Assembly: GCA_003455275.1 (NCBI GenBank)
Contig: DMRR01000101.1
Span: 503-12,164, forward strand
Origin: Bacteroidota bacterium
Lineage (GTDB): Bacteria > Bacteroidota > Bacteroidia > Chitinophagales > UBA10324
Reading direction: 5' to 3'
DNA length: 11,662 nt
The position numbers were made by a program, and so were the translations under genes. How positions within the stretch are numbered: the stretch's first letter is position 1; each line of letters begins with the position of its first letter. The notes beneath the pieces were generated by a model. The model saw only the letters and a list, made by a program, of their open reading frames with translations, had not been told where the DNA came from and ran no database searches. This document shows positions 1 to 7,018 of this stretch, piece by piece.

Positions 1-1046
1 CCGGCCGCGATGAAATGCTCTGCTTTCCATATCAATCTTTCAATGCAGTGATTCAATTATTAAAAGAGGCAGCGAATTCAGATGATGTTTCAAATATTTT
101 TATTTCACTCTATCGCACCGCACATCCATCTGCTGTTGCAGAACAATTAGTGGTTGCGGCACAAAACAAAAAAAATGTCATTGCCTTTCTTGAATTGAAG
201 GCAAGTGAAAACGAAGAAGAAAATATTTTGCTCGCACAACGATTAGAAAAATCAGGAGTGAAAGTGTTGCGCATTTTTCCGGAAAAGAAAATTCACGCCA
301 AAGCGATTTTGATCGAACGCAAATCCGGCGGAATAGTGGAACGGACATGCTTACTGAGCACCGGAAATTTTAACGAAAAGACTGCGGCACTTTATACAGA
401 TGTTGCGCTGATTTCTTCCGACGAAAAAATTACTGAGGATGTGGCTTCTTTTTTTGCCGCGCTTGAGCAGCAATCTCTCACAGGGTTTCAAACCTCGCAG
501 GTAAAATTTTCTCCTCTTAATTTCAGAACAGAAATCACAGAACAAATTCAAAACTGCATACTGGCCGCCGCTAAAAACACACCGGCGAAAATCATTTTGA
601 AACTAAACAACCTTGAAGATAAAAAAATAATTTCACATCTATATAAAGCCGCCGCTGCAGGTGTTACAGTTGAAATTATTGTCAGAAGCATATGTACCAT
701 GAAACCTGCGCCCAATATCCGAATCATCAGCATTGTAGATCACTTGCTTGAGCACTCGAGAATTTTTTCATTCAAGAGTTCCGACTCCGAAAATATTTTT
801 ATTTCCAGCGCCGACCTCATGTCGCGCAATCTTGATAAACGAATAGAATTTCTTTTACCTGTAAATAATGAATCGCATAAAAAGATGCTGAATGAAATTC
901 TTCAATTGCATCTTCGTGATAATACCAGGGCACGGATAATTGACAAGAAACAGAAAAACAAATATGTGAGCGCAGCTGATGGCGAGGCGCCCATTCGCGC
1001 ACAAGAAAAAATTGCAGAATATTTTTCTTCAATAAAAGAATCCTGA
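1..1046 (+). CDS. ppk1: Polyphosphate kinase 1-like protein, C-terminal part (5' end outside window)
   Basis: PPK1 is a phosphohistidine enzyme that reversibly transfers the ATP gamma-phosphate to polyphosphate. The frame is open from the left edge (first full codon at base 3), so the N-terminal and head domains are missing; the internal ATG at 15 is not the start. Numbering from that ATG, the two catalytic C-terminal domains are recognisable: PYQSF (5-9), LYR (32-34), KIHAK with the phospho-acceptor His at 94, STGNFNE (115-121), Tyr127 in LYTD, Arg224, and LEHSR with the second His at 247. From memory of E. coli PPK these match R375, H435, Y468, R564 and H592, with identical 60- and 33-residue spacings where I could count. 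The arginine expected in the ARFDE motif (R405) is a serine here (S64, in LKASENEEEN), and the loop after the VRxxC motif is about five residues short. The C-terminus is intact. The family is clear; full activity is uncertain. Confidence 0.9.
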   Translation, partial: GRDEMLCFPYQSFNAVIQLLKEAANSDDVSNIFISLYRTAHPSAVAEQLVVAAQNKKNVIAFLELKASENEEENILLAQRLEKSGVKVLRIFPEKKIHAKAILIERKSGGIVERTCLLSTGNFNEKTAALYTDVALISSDEKITEDVASFFAALEQQSLTGFQTSQVKFSPLNFRTEITEQIQNCILAAAKNTPAKIILKLNNLEDKKIISHLYKAAAAGVTVEIIVRSICTMKPAPNIRIISIVDHLLEHSRIFSFKSSDSENIFISSADLMSRNLDKRIEFLLPVNNESHKKMLNEILQLHLRDNTRARIIDKKQKNKYVSAADGEAPIRAQEKIAEYFSSIKES

Positions 1047-1067
1047 ATACAAAATCTCTACTACTTG

Positions 1068-1098
1068 TTTGCACAATTATCACATTCAGTTATTTTCA
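1068..1098 (+). promoter_or_regulatory. Possible Bacteroidota-type promoter of the first TonB-dependent receptor
   Basis: TTTG at 1068-1071 is followed after exactly 19 bases by TATTTTCA (1091-1098), which resembles the -7 element TAnnTTTG with two mismatches. The position, about 20 bases before the ATG at 1119, is plausible. Directly after it lies a 14-base A/T palindrome (1098-1111), which may simply reflect AT-richness. The match is weak and the call is inference. Confidence 0.35.
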
Positions 1099-1118
1099 TT
1101 TTTTAAAAAATCATTTTA

Positions 1119-3422
1119 ATGAATAGAATTTTTACAATTCTTGTTTCACTTTTCTTTTTGTTTCACTTCTGTAATTGCTATGCTCAGAATGGAGTAGTGA
1201 CCGGAAGGATTACAGATGCTTCAACTGACGAAGTGCTGATGGGCGTTACAGTTGGCACCGGAAGTAGCGGAACAATGACTAATGATGCTGGACTTTATTC
1301 TCTTTCGCTTGCTTCAGGAATTCAAACACTGAAATTCTCATTTATCGGGTACACGGCAATTGAAAAACAAATTACAATAAAACCTGAAGACACAATTTAC
1401 CTGAACATTGAACTCAATTCAACCGCTCAACAACTGGGAACAGTAGTGGTTAGCGGCAGCCGTTTTGAAAAAAAGATCTCGGAGGAGATTGTAAGCATGC
1501 AAGTGATCAAGCCGTCGTTTATTGAAAATACAAATTCTATTTCAATGGATGAAGCAGTGAACCGGACACCTGGCGTAAATATTATTGATGGCCAGGCAAA
1601 CATCAGAGGTGGCAGCGGATATAGTTATGGAGCCGGAAGCCGGGTGCTGGTTTTGGTAGATGATGTGCCACAACTGGCAGCGGATGCTGGTGATGTGAAG
1701 TGGGAATTTCTTCCTGTTGAAAATCTGGATCAGGTAGAAATTATCAAAGGCGCCTCTTCAACTCTTTATGGTTCTTCTGCGCTCAATGGAGTGATTAATG
1801 TTCGCACGGCCTATCCAACTTCAGTTCCTAAAACCCAAATCAATTTTTACCAGGGAGTTTATCAAAACCCGCAACGACAGGAACTGGTATGGTGGGGAAA
1901 CCATCAGCCATATTACACAGGAGGATATTTCAATCACTCACAAAAATTTGGGCAACTCGATTTTGTTACCGGCGGAAATATTTTTAATGAATCCAGTTTT
2001 CGCCAGGGCGAATACACCGAACGCGGAAGGTTCAATATCAATACCCGGTACAGGTTCAGGCATGTGGATGGATTATCAATGGGATTAAATATGAACTCGC
2101 TGCTTGCTCATACGGGAGCTTTTTTCGTTTGGATGAATGACTCACTTGGATATCAGCCTTTCGGTGGAATGGACAGCGCAACTACAAGTATTGTTGAAAA
2201 TAATTATACCCGTTTCAACCTTGATCCATTTATCACATACTATAACAAGAACGGAAACCGTCATGCTTTTCACGGAAGATATTATCAAACCAAAACTCAA
2301 TCTACCGGAGAGCGAAGCACTAATGCGCAATTGTTTTACGGAGAATATCAGTTTCAGAAATTTTTTAAGTTCGGACTAAACATTACAACCGGAGCTGTTG
2401 CAACTTATTCTAAAATTGATGCAGCACTCTATGGAATTCATGATGCAAACAATGAAGCAATATTTCTTCAATTAGATCAAAAGATTGGCAACCTTTCAGT
2501 CGTAGGAGGTGTGCGGTATGAAATGTTCCGGCTCGATACAATGCATGAAAATTCAAAACCTGTTTTCAGGGCAGGTGCTAACTACAAAATTTCAAAAGCT
2601 ACTTACCTGCGGGCTTCGTATGGGCAGGGATTCCGATATCCTTCCATTGCAGAAAAATTTGTAAAGACCGCAATTGGTTCACTCTATGTTTATCCGAATC
2701 CTGATGTAACCGGCGAAACAGGATGGAGTGCTGAGTTTGGAATAAACCAGGGCTTCAAGATCAGCAAATGGCTGGGTTATATTGATCTCGCTGCATTCAC
2801 TAACCGCTATCATGATTTTATCGAATTCAGCTTTGGCCAATGGGGGAAACCAAGTGATCCTTTTTTGGGAATAGGTTTTAAGAGTATCAATCTTGAAGAT
2901 GCCATCATCAACGGAGGTGAAGCAGTTGTAATGGGAACCGGAAAAATTGGAAAGGTGAACATCAACCTGGTAATGGGTTACACTTATATCATGCCGGTAG
3001 ATGTGAACGAAACGCATTATCAGGATAGTATTATTTCTGTGCACCCCGAATTAACCAGCGAGCAAATTGATTCAATGCACATGCTTGGCATACTTAAATA
3101 CCGCTACCAGCACAATGCAAAATTTGACTTGGATGTTTCTTACAAAAATTTTTCGACTGGAGTAGATGTTCGTTACAATTCATTTATGGTAAACATTGAT
3201 CAGATTTTTAATGTCGAGGCAATTCTTCCCGGTGTTAAGTCATATCGCCAGGAACATCACACGGGAGATTATATTATTGATTATCGCATCTCAATGCAGA
3301 TAAATAAATACACCAAACTTTCGCTCATTACTAAAAACCTGCTGAACCGCGAATACACCGAGCGTCCGGCATTGATAGAGATGCCAAGAAATTTTTCATT
3401 ACAGGTCGCTGTTAAATTTTAA
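1119..3422 (+). CDS. TonB-dependent outer-membrane receptor with carboxypeptidase-like regulatory domain
   Basis: A 767-residue outer-membrane receptor that would import a ligand using TonB/ExbBD energy; the substrate cannot be read from sequence. The order is: a signal peptide (1-23, hydrophobic core ILVSLFFLF, likely cleavage after YAQ), a CarboxypepD_reg-like beta-sandwich (about 24-100, with VTGRITDAST and the TNDAGLYSL segment), a plug domain (about 108-230, with NIRGGSGYSYGAGSR, VLVDDVP, VEIIKGASSTLYGSSALNG), then a beta-barrel ending in an aromatic residue (VAVKF), as expected for BAM-mediated insertion. It is shorter than SusC proteins (about 1000 residues) and has no adjacent SusD, so it is a general TBDT rather than a glycan SusCD pair. 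It is clearly paralogous to the receptor encoded at 7019-9313. No TonB box is certain. The ATG at 1119 is chosen because it starts the signal peptide directly. Confidence 0.93.
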   Translation: MNRIFTILVSLFFLFHFCNCYAQNGVVTGRITDASTDEVLMGVTVGTGSSGTMTNDAGLYSLSLASGIQTLKFSFIGYTAIEKQITIKPEDTIYLNIELNSTAQQLGTVVVSGSRFEKKISEEIVSMQVIKPSFIENTNSISMDEAVNRTPGVNIIDGQANIRGGSGYSYGAGSRVLVLVDDVPQLAADAGDVKWEFLPVENLDQVEIIKGASSTLYGSSALNGVINVRTAYPTSVPKTQINFYQGVYQNPQRQELVWWGNHQPYYTGGYFNHSQKFGQLDFVTGGNIFNESSFRQGEYTERGRFNINTRYRFRHVDGLSMGLNMNSLLAHTGAFFVWMNDSLGYQPFGGMDSATTSIVENNYTRFNLDPFITYYNKNGNRHAFHGRYYQTKTQSTGERSTNAQLFYGEYQFQKFFKFGLNITTGAVATYSKIDAALYGIHDANNEAIFLQLDQKIGNLSVVGGVRYEMFRLDTMHENSKPVFRAGANYKISKATYLRASYGQGFRYPSIAEKFVKTAIGSLYVYPNPDVTGETGWSAEFGINQGFKISKWLGYIDLAAFTNRYHDFIEFSFGQWGKPSDPFLGIGFKSINLEDAIINGGEAVVMGTGKIGKVNINLVMGYTYIMPVDVNETHYQDSIISVHPELTSEQIDSMHMLGILKYRYQHNAKFDLDVSYKNFSTGVDVRYNSFMVNIDQIFNVEAILPGVKSYRQEHHTGDYIIDYRISMQINKYTKLSLITKNLLNREYTERPALIEMPRNFSLQVAVKF

Positions 3423-3459
3423 CTGTATAAAATTTCCGGACAGAAATAAGCGCTATTCC

Positions 3460-3471
3460 ATAGAGCTCTAT
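3460..3471. other. 12-base perfect palindrome followed by a T run
   Basis: ATAGAGCTCTAT (3460-3471) lies between the receptor stop and the peptidase start and leads into a five-T run. As a hairpin it could form only about four base pairs around a four-base loop, so it is a poor terminator. It could equally be a protein-binding site upstream of the M23 gene, or chance. Confidence 0.25.
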
Positions 3472-3481
3472 TTTTGATTTC

Positions 3482-5224
3482 ATGACAGCGGTGATTCGAT
3501 TTGTTGTTTGTTTCTTCCTCATTACTTATTCTCTGGCATGGGAAAATAAAATTTCTGACGAAAACTTACTTCGACCGCCACTGGATATCAATCTCTATGT
3601 TGCCGGCACATTCGGCGAGCCACGCGGCGATCACTTTCATACCGGCATTGATTTTTCTACGAGAGGAAAAACAGGGCTTGAAGTGAAAGCAGTGGCAGAT
3701 GGTTATGTGTCGCGAATAAAAGTGCAGGCAGGCGGTTATGGTCATGCGCTTTACATCAGGCACCCGAATGGATTCATGAGCGTGTACGGGCACCTTTCAA
3801 AATATTGTGATGCAATCGAGGAGTATGTTCAACAAGCACAATTCACTCAACAAAAATTTGAGGTGGATCTGTATCCAGAAAAAGATTTGCTGAAAGTGAG
3901 TCAGGGTGACATTGTTGCTTACTCTGGCAACACAGGAACTTCCACTGCGCCTCACTTGCATTTTGAAATTCGAGATGCCAGCGGCGAATCATTTCCAATG
4001 AATCCATTGAAGTGGATTCATATTGAAGATCACAAATCGCCTGTGATAAATGGATTGATGATTTATCAATTCAATGCAGTTGAATGTTTGGCTGAAGGAA
4101 AATTATTTGCTGTTTCAAAAACCGGAGGCAGTTACACTACTGCTTCAACCATTGTGGTGAACAAAACGAAAACTGAAATCGGAATTCGGGCATTGGATTT
4201 TATGGATGCCAGCGACAGCGATGGCGACTTTGGAATTTATTCCATTCGCTCCACTATTGATGGAAAAGAGTTTTATGGTTTTTCACTCGACATGCTGGAT
4301 TTTTCAGAAGGAAGATATGCGAATGCTCACATTGATTATCGCGAGAACAAGCAAAACGGAATTCAGGTTTACCGAAATTTTTTGCTGCCGGGAAACAAAG
4401 CAAGCATTTATGCAAATTGCCCAAACCGAGGCATCATCACGCTTTCAGACACGCTCACACACAACATTGAAATCACGGTCAAGGATTATGCGGGCAATGC
4501 TTCAGTGCTCAAATTCAAAATAAAAAAATCTTCTGCAGTAAATTCTTCTACAGAAAAACCGAAAGGAAGTTTTAATGAACTCTTCAGTTGGAATGCTGAA
4601 AACAATTTTGCGCTTGATAGTTTCAAAATAAAAATTCCATTTGGAGCCCTTTACCAGGACATGTATTTCTCACTAAAGAAAAAATCTTCTTCCGGCGGAA
4701 AAAATAAATCCGCCACTTACGCTTGCGGTGATCCTTACACACCACTTCACACAGATGCCACGATTGATATTCTTCCAAAAGCAATTCCTTCAAACCTGAA
4801 ATCAAAAGCAGTAATCTGTTTTAGAAATTACAAAGGAAGTGTGAGTGGCAAGACAACAACCTGGAACGGAAATTTTCTGGAAACAAAAATTCGTGAGTTT
4901 GGAGATTTTTTTGTGATGCTTGATACAACCAAACCAACCATCACTGTTCTGAATCTCGCTGCGAACCAAACACTGACTGATGATAAGATTCGAGTAAAAA
5001 TTTCTGACAACCTGAGCGGTGTCACTAAGTATGATGGCTATATTGATGGCGTGTGGGTGATTTTCGAACTCGATTACAAAACCAGTACGCTCACCTGGAA
5101 TCGAAACGGAGTGCTCACCGGAGTCAAAGGAAAAAATTTTGCAACCGGGGAACATATTCTCAAACTTGTTGTTTCAGATGAAGTTGGGAATACAAACACC
5201 ACCACTTTAAAATTCAAATTGTAA
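3482..5224 (+). CDS. Exported M23-family (LytM-type) metallopeptidase with Ig-like C-terminal region
   Basis: A 580-residue zinc peptidase, probably periplasmic, expected to cleave peptidoglycan cross-bridges or stems. A hydrophobic N-terminus (about 5-18, VIRFVVCFFLITYSLA) is a signal peptide. The M23 domain spans about 35-180 and is complete: HTGID supplies zinc ligands His53 and Asp57, YGH gives His104, and HLHFE gives His158 and zinc ligand His160. All residues needed for catalysis in LytM are thus present. An insertion of roughly 30 residues (about 110-140) separates YGH from the SGNTG strand. Residues about 190-580 are beta-rich, with late segments resembling bacterial Ig-like folds (TKPTITVLNL, SDNLSGV, DEVGNTN); their role is not identifiable. 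It lies 59 bases after the receptor stop and 3 bases before the peroxiredoxin, suggesting co-transcription with the latter. Family assignment is firm; the cleaved bond is unknown. Confidence 0.9.
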   Translation: MTAVIRFVVCFFLITYSLAWENKISDENLLRPPLDINLYVAGTFGEPRGDHFHTGIDFSTRGKTGLEVKAVADGYVSRIKVQAGGYGHALYIRHPNGFMSVYGHLSKYCDAIEEYVQQAQFTQQKFEVDLYPEKDLLKVSQGDIVAYSGNTGTSTAPHLHFEIRDASGESFPMNPLKWIHIEDHKSPVINGLMIYQFNAVECLAEGKLFAVSKTGGSYTTASTIVVNKTKTEIGIRALDFMDASDSDGDFGIYSIRSTIDGKEFYGFSLDMLDFSEGRYANAHIDYRENKQNGIQVYRNFLLPGNKASIYANCPNRGIITLSDTLTHNIEITVKDYAGNASVLKFKIKKSSAVNSSTEKPKGSFNELFSWNAENNFALDSFKIKIPFGALYQDMYFSLKKKSSSGGKNKSATYACGDPYTPLHTDATIDILPKAIPSNLKSKAVICFRNYKGSVSGKTTTWNGNFLETKIREFGDFFVMLDTTKPTITVLNLAANQTLTDDKIRVKISDNLSGVTKYDGYIDGVWVIFELDYKTSTLTWNRNGVLTGVKGKNFATGEHILKLVVSDEVGNTNTTTLKFKL

Positions 5225-5227
5225 TCA

Positions 5228-5674
5228 ATGCTCGAAGCAGGAGATAAGGCGCCGGATTTTTCCGGTACCGATCAGAATGGAAATAAAATTTCTCTCAAAG
5301 ATTTCAAAGGCAAAAAATTAATTCTCTATTTCTATCCGGAAGATGATACCCCGCTATGTACTGCCACAGCATGCAATCTCCGCGACAATTTCAGCGAACT
5401 GCGTAATCTCGGATTTGCGATTGTTGGTGTAAGTGCTGATGACAAGAATTCTCACAAATCATTTGCAGAAAAATTTTCCCTTCCGTTTTCTCTCATCGCT
5501 GATACTGATAAAAAAGTTTTACTTGCCTACGAAGCGTGGGGAGAAAAAAATATGTATGGAAATATTTTCATGGGTATAATTCGAAAAACCTATATCATTG
5601 ATGAACACGGAACCATTCTTAAAATTATAAAGAAGGTAAAATCCGATTCACATGCTGAGCAAATCCTGGGATAG
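5228..5674 (+). CDS. bcp: Thioredoxin-dependent peroxiredoxin, Bcp/PrxQ type
   Basis: A 148-residue cytosolic thiol peroxidase that reduces H2O2 and organic hydroperoxides, regenerated by thioredoxin. The thioredoxin-like fold begins at once (GDKAPDFSG) with no signal peptide. The active-site P-x3-T-x2-C motif is intact (Pro37, Thr41, peroxidatic Cys44 in PEDDTPLC). Cys49, five residues on, sits where Bcp/PrxQ enzymes have their resolving cysteine, which argues for the atypical two-Cys mechanism. The usual Gly before the peroxidatic Cys (TPGC) is Leu here. The C-terminal segment RKTYIIDEHG is the conserved beta-strand region. Length is normal for the family (about 150). The ATG lies only 3 bases after the M23 stop, so translation is probably coupled to that gene; I see no functional link between the two products. 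Confidence 0.94.
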   Translation: MLEAGDKAPDFSGTDQNGNKISLKDFKGKKLILYFYPEDDTPLCTATACNLRDNFSELRNLGFAIVGVSADDKNSHKSFAEKFSLPFSLIADTDKKVLLAYEAWGEKNMYGNIFMGIIRKTYIIDEHGTILKIIKKVKSDSHAEQILG

Positions 5675-5708
5675 TTGAGCAAGCTTTAATTCCCGCTCAG
5701 AATTTTTT
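5675..5708 (+). terminator. Possible weak intrinsic terminator after the peroxiredoxin gene
   Basis: TGAGC (5676-5680) can pair with GCTCA (5695-5699), with a T-G pair at the base, around a 14-base loop, followed by six Ts (5703-5708). The stem is short and the loop long, so efficiency would be low. It may partly separate the M23-Bcp unit from the T9SS cargo gene. Confidence 0.35.
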
Positions 5709-5769
5709 GAGATCGAATCACACATTTCAGTTTACAATTGCAATAACAAATACAAAAAAACAATCCTGC

Positions 5770-6615
5770 ATGAAAAAAAATCTACTACTCACTTTTATTT
5801 CAGCGAGCATTCTGTGTTTTGCGCTCACATTAATTACCTCTGAAAGTTCCACACATCCTACAAACCCAGACTGGGGTTATACAGGTGCACCACTTAATTC
5901 ATCATTTGAGAATACTTGCGGAAAATCAACTTGCCACAATTATTCCACCGCGAATTTTACCGGAACGCTCTCCGTTTCTGCTGACTCACAGTATTACAAT
6001 CCCGGAAACACTTACACCATAACTGTTTCAATTGATGAAACCGGAATCAACAAATTTGGTTTTGAAATTTGTTGCCTTGATGCTTCAAATGTTAAAGCAG
6101 GAACTGCTTCATTAATCAACACCGCGATTACATCTAATAACACCACTGTCAATAACCGGTGGTATGTTGGGCATCATTCAGCAAATTCTACCAAAGTGTG
6201 GCAATTCAATTGGACTGCACCTTCTACCAATGTTGGCGATGTTACTTTTTACGCAACCGGAGTTTGCGCAAATGGCGATGGACATGATACAGGCGATCAT
6301 GTTGGGAAAACTACCTTTGTTTTCTCTCCCAATCCATTCAATGGTGTAGCGGATGTGGAAGCAAATGGATCTTCATTGTTGATTCAAAATCCGGTTAGCG
6401 ATAAAATCTTGGTGAGTTTTAAAAATGCGGTTGCTGGAAAATCAACTGTGCAATTGTTTGATTCAAACGGAAAATTGGTTTCTGTTTTAATGAATGAAAA
6501 TCAGAATACAGGAATTGAAACCAGGTCATTTGATAAACCTGCTGCTTCTGGAATTTATTTCCTTGATTACACTCATGGAAATTTTCATGAAGTGAAAAAA
6601 GTAGTAGTGCTTTAA
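5770..6615 (+). CDS. T9SS-secreted protein with choice-of-anchor-V-like domain and type A sorting domain
   Basis: A 281-residue protein exported by Sec and then the Bacteroidota type IX system. MKKNLLLTF at the chosen start opens a typical signal peptide (1 to about 25). An ATG 63 bases upstream in the same frame would add 21 polar residues ahead of it and is rejected. Residues about 30-187 look like the choice-of-anchor-V domain seen in T9SS cargo: GYTGAP (36-41), a C-x4-C-H motif (Cys50, Cys55, His56), GFEI, a WYVGHH segment, FNWTAPS and NGDGHDTGDH (168-177). Residues about 197-281 form a type A sorting domain (IQNPVSDKI, then SGIYFL, ending KKVVVL), normally removed at the outer membrane as cargo is attached to A-LPS or released. 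The function of the anchor-V domain is unknown; C-x4-C-H is not the classic heme-c CxxCH and need not bind heme. The gap of 95 bases and the possible terminator before it suggest partly separate expression. Confidence 0.85.
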   Translation: MKKNLLLTFISASILCFALTLITSESSTHPTNPDWGYTGAPLNSSFENTCGKSTCHNYSTANFTGTLSVSADSQYYNPGNTYTITVSIDETGINKFGFEICCLDASNVKAGTASLINTAITSNNTTVNNRWYVGHHSANSTKVWQFNWTAPSTNVGDVTFYATGVCANGDGHDTGDHVGKTTFVFSPNPFNGVADVEANGSSLLIQNPVSDKILVSFKNAVAGKSTVQLFDSNGKLVSVLMNENQNTGIETRSFDKPAASGIYFLDYTHGNFHEVKKVVVL

Positions 6616-6636
6616 TTTTCATCATGCTCATAAAAT

Positions 6637-6678
6637 AAAAAAATCCTGTTCAGGATAAAAACTGAACAGGATTTTTTT
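6637..6678. terminator. Strong bidirectional intrinsic terminator between convergent genes
   Basis: Perfect 17-base inverted arms (6637-6653 and 6662-6678) enclose an 8-base loop. The core TCCTGTTCAG/CTGAACAGGA is flanked by seven As on the left and seven Ts on the right, so an RNA from either strand ends in a stem followed by a U tract. It sits between the T9SS cargo gene (+) and rpsT (-) and serves both. Confidence 0.93.
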
Positions 6679-6701
6679 ATGCTTTAAGGTGAAGCAAAAC
6701 A

Positions 6702-6956
6702 CTACTTCATCGCTTTCACCTTCTTTGCCAGTCCTGATTTCAGGTTGGCTGCTTTGTTTTTGTGAATTACATTTTTCTTGGCAAGCTTATCAATCTTGCT
6801 GAAAGCTTCAGACAATTGCTTGGTTGCTTCAGCTTTATTTGTGCTCAGGCGAATTTCTTTAATGCTAGTGCGGGTAACCTTTGTTGCAGCACGATTTTGC
6901 AATCTGCGTTTTTTTGATTGGCGATCTGCTTTCTTAGCGTTTCTTGTATTTGGCAT
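6702..6956 (-). CDS. rpsT: 30S ribosomal protein S20
   Basis: An 84-residue basic protein that binds 16S rRNA in the body of the small subunit and supports its assembly. The family pattern is present: N-terminal MPNTRNAKKADRQ, an Arg/Lys-rich first helix (KKRRLQNRAA), RTSIKEIR, then the conserved block KIDKLAKKNVIHKNKAANLK and a basic C-terminus. Length is typical for S20. The ANLKSGLAK ending resembles Bacteroidota S20 proteins, where Gly replaces the more common Lys/Arg. It is read leftwards into the shared terminator, has its own promoter just upstream, and follows the second receptor gene on the same strand with only 62 bases between. Some read-through from that gene is possible, since no terminator separates them. 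The start is fixed by the conserved N-terminus. Confidence 0.96.
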   Translation of the reverse strand: MPNTRNAKKADRQSKKRRLQNRAATKVTRTSIKEIRLSTNKAEATKQLSEAFSKIDKLAKKNVIHKNKAANLKSGLAKKVKAMK

Positions 6957-6977
6957 TCAGTTATTTTTATGGGAGCG

Positions 6978-7007
6978 CAAATATAGACGCAGAGGTTAAT
7001 GGGCAAA
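6978..7007 (-). promoter_or_regulatory. rpsT promoter, Bacteroidota TTTG / TAnnTTTG type
   Basis: On the minus strand TTTG (7007-7004) is followed after 18 bases by TATATTTG (6985-6978), a perfect match to the -7 element TAnnTTTG. The start codon lies 21 bases further on, giving a short leader without Shine-Dalgarno. This is the best promoter in the window; spacing is one base under the usual 19-21. Confidence 0.75.
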
Positions 7008-7018
7008 ATGAAGAGCAA

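Noticed and set aside
2679..3044. 121-residue minus-strand open frame within the first receptor
   Set aside because: It lies wholly inside a well-supported receptor gene, and its product has no recognisable family or signal.
1119..3422. SusC-type glycan uptake locus
   Set aside because: Both receptors are about 765 residues, shorter than SusC, and there is no SusD or glycoside hydrolase gene nearby.
3460..3475. Intrinsic terminator after the first receptor
   Set aside because: The palindrome has no spacer, so only about four pairs could form; too weak to call.
4802..5155. 117-residue minus-strand open frame within the M23 gene
   Set aside because: Antisense shadow of the C-terminal beta-rich region; no motif and no promoter of its own.
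5707..5769. Upstream in-frame ATG extending the T9SS cargo by 21 residues
   Set aside because: The extension is polar and would bury the signal peptide; the ATG at 5770 starts a textbook signal sequence.
5917..5937. Possible heme-c binding motif in the T9SS cargo
   Set aside because: The spacing is C-x4-C-H, not CxxCH, so I do not call it a cytochrome.
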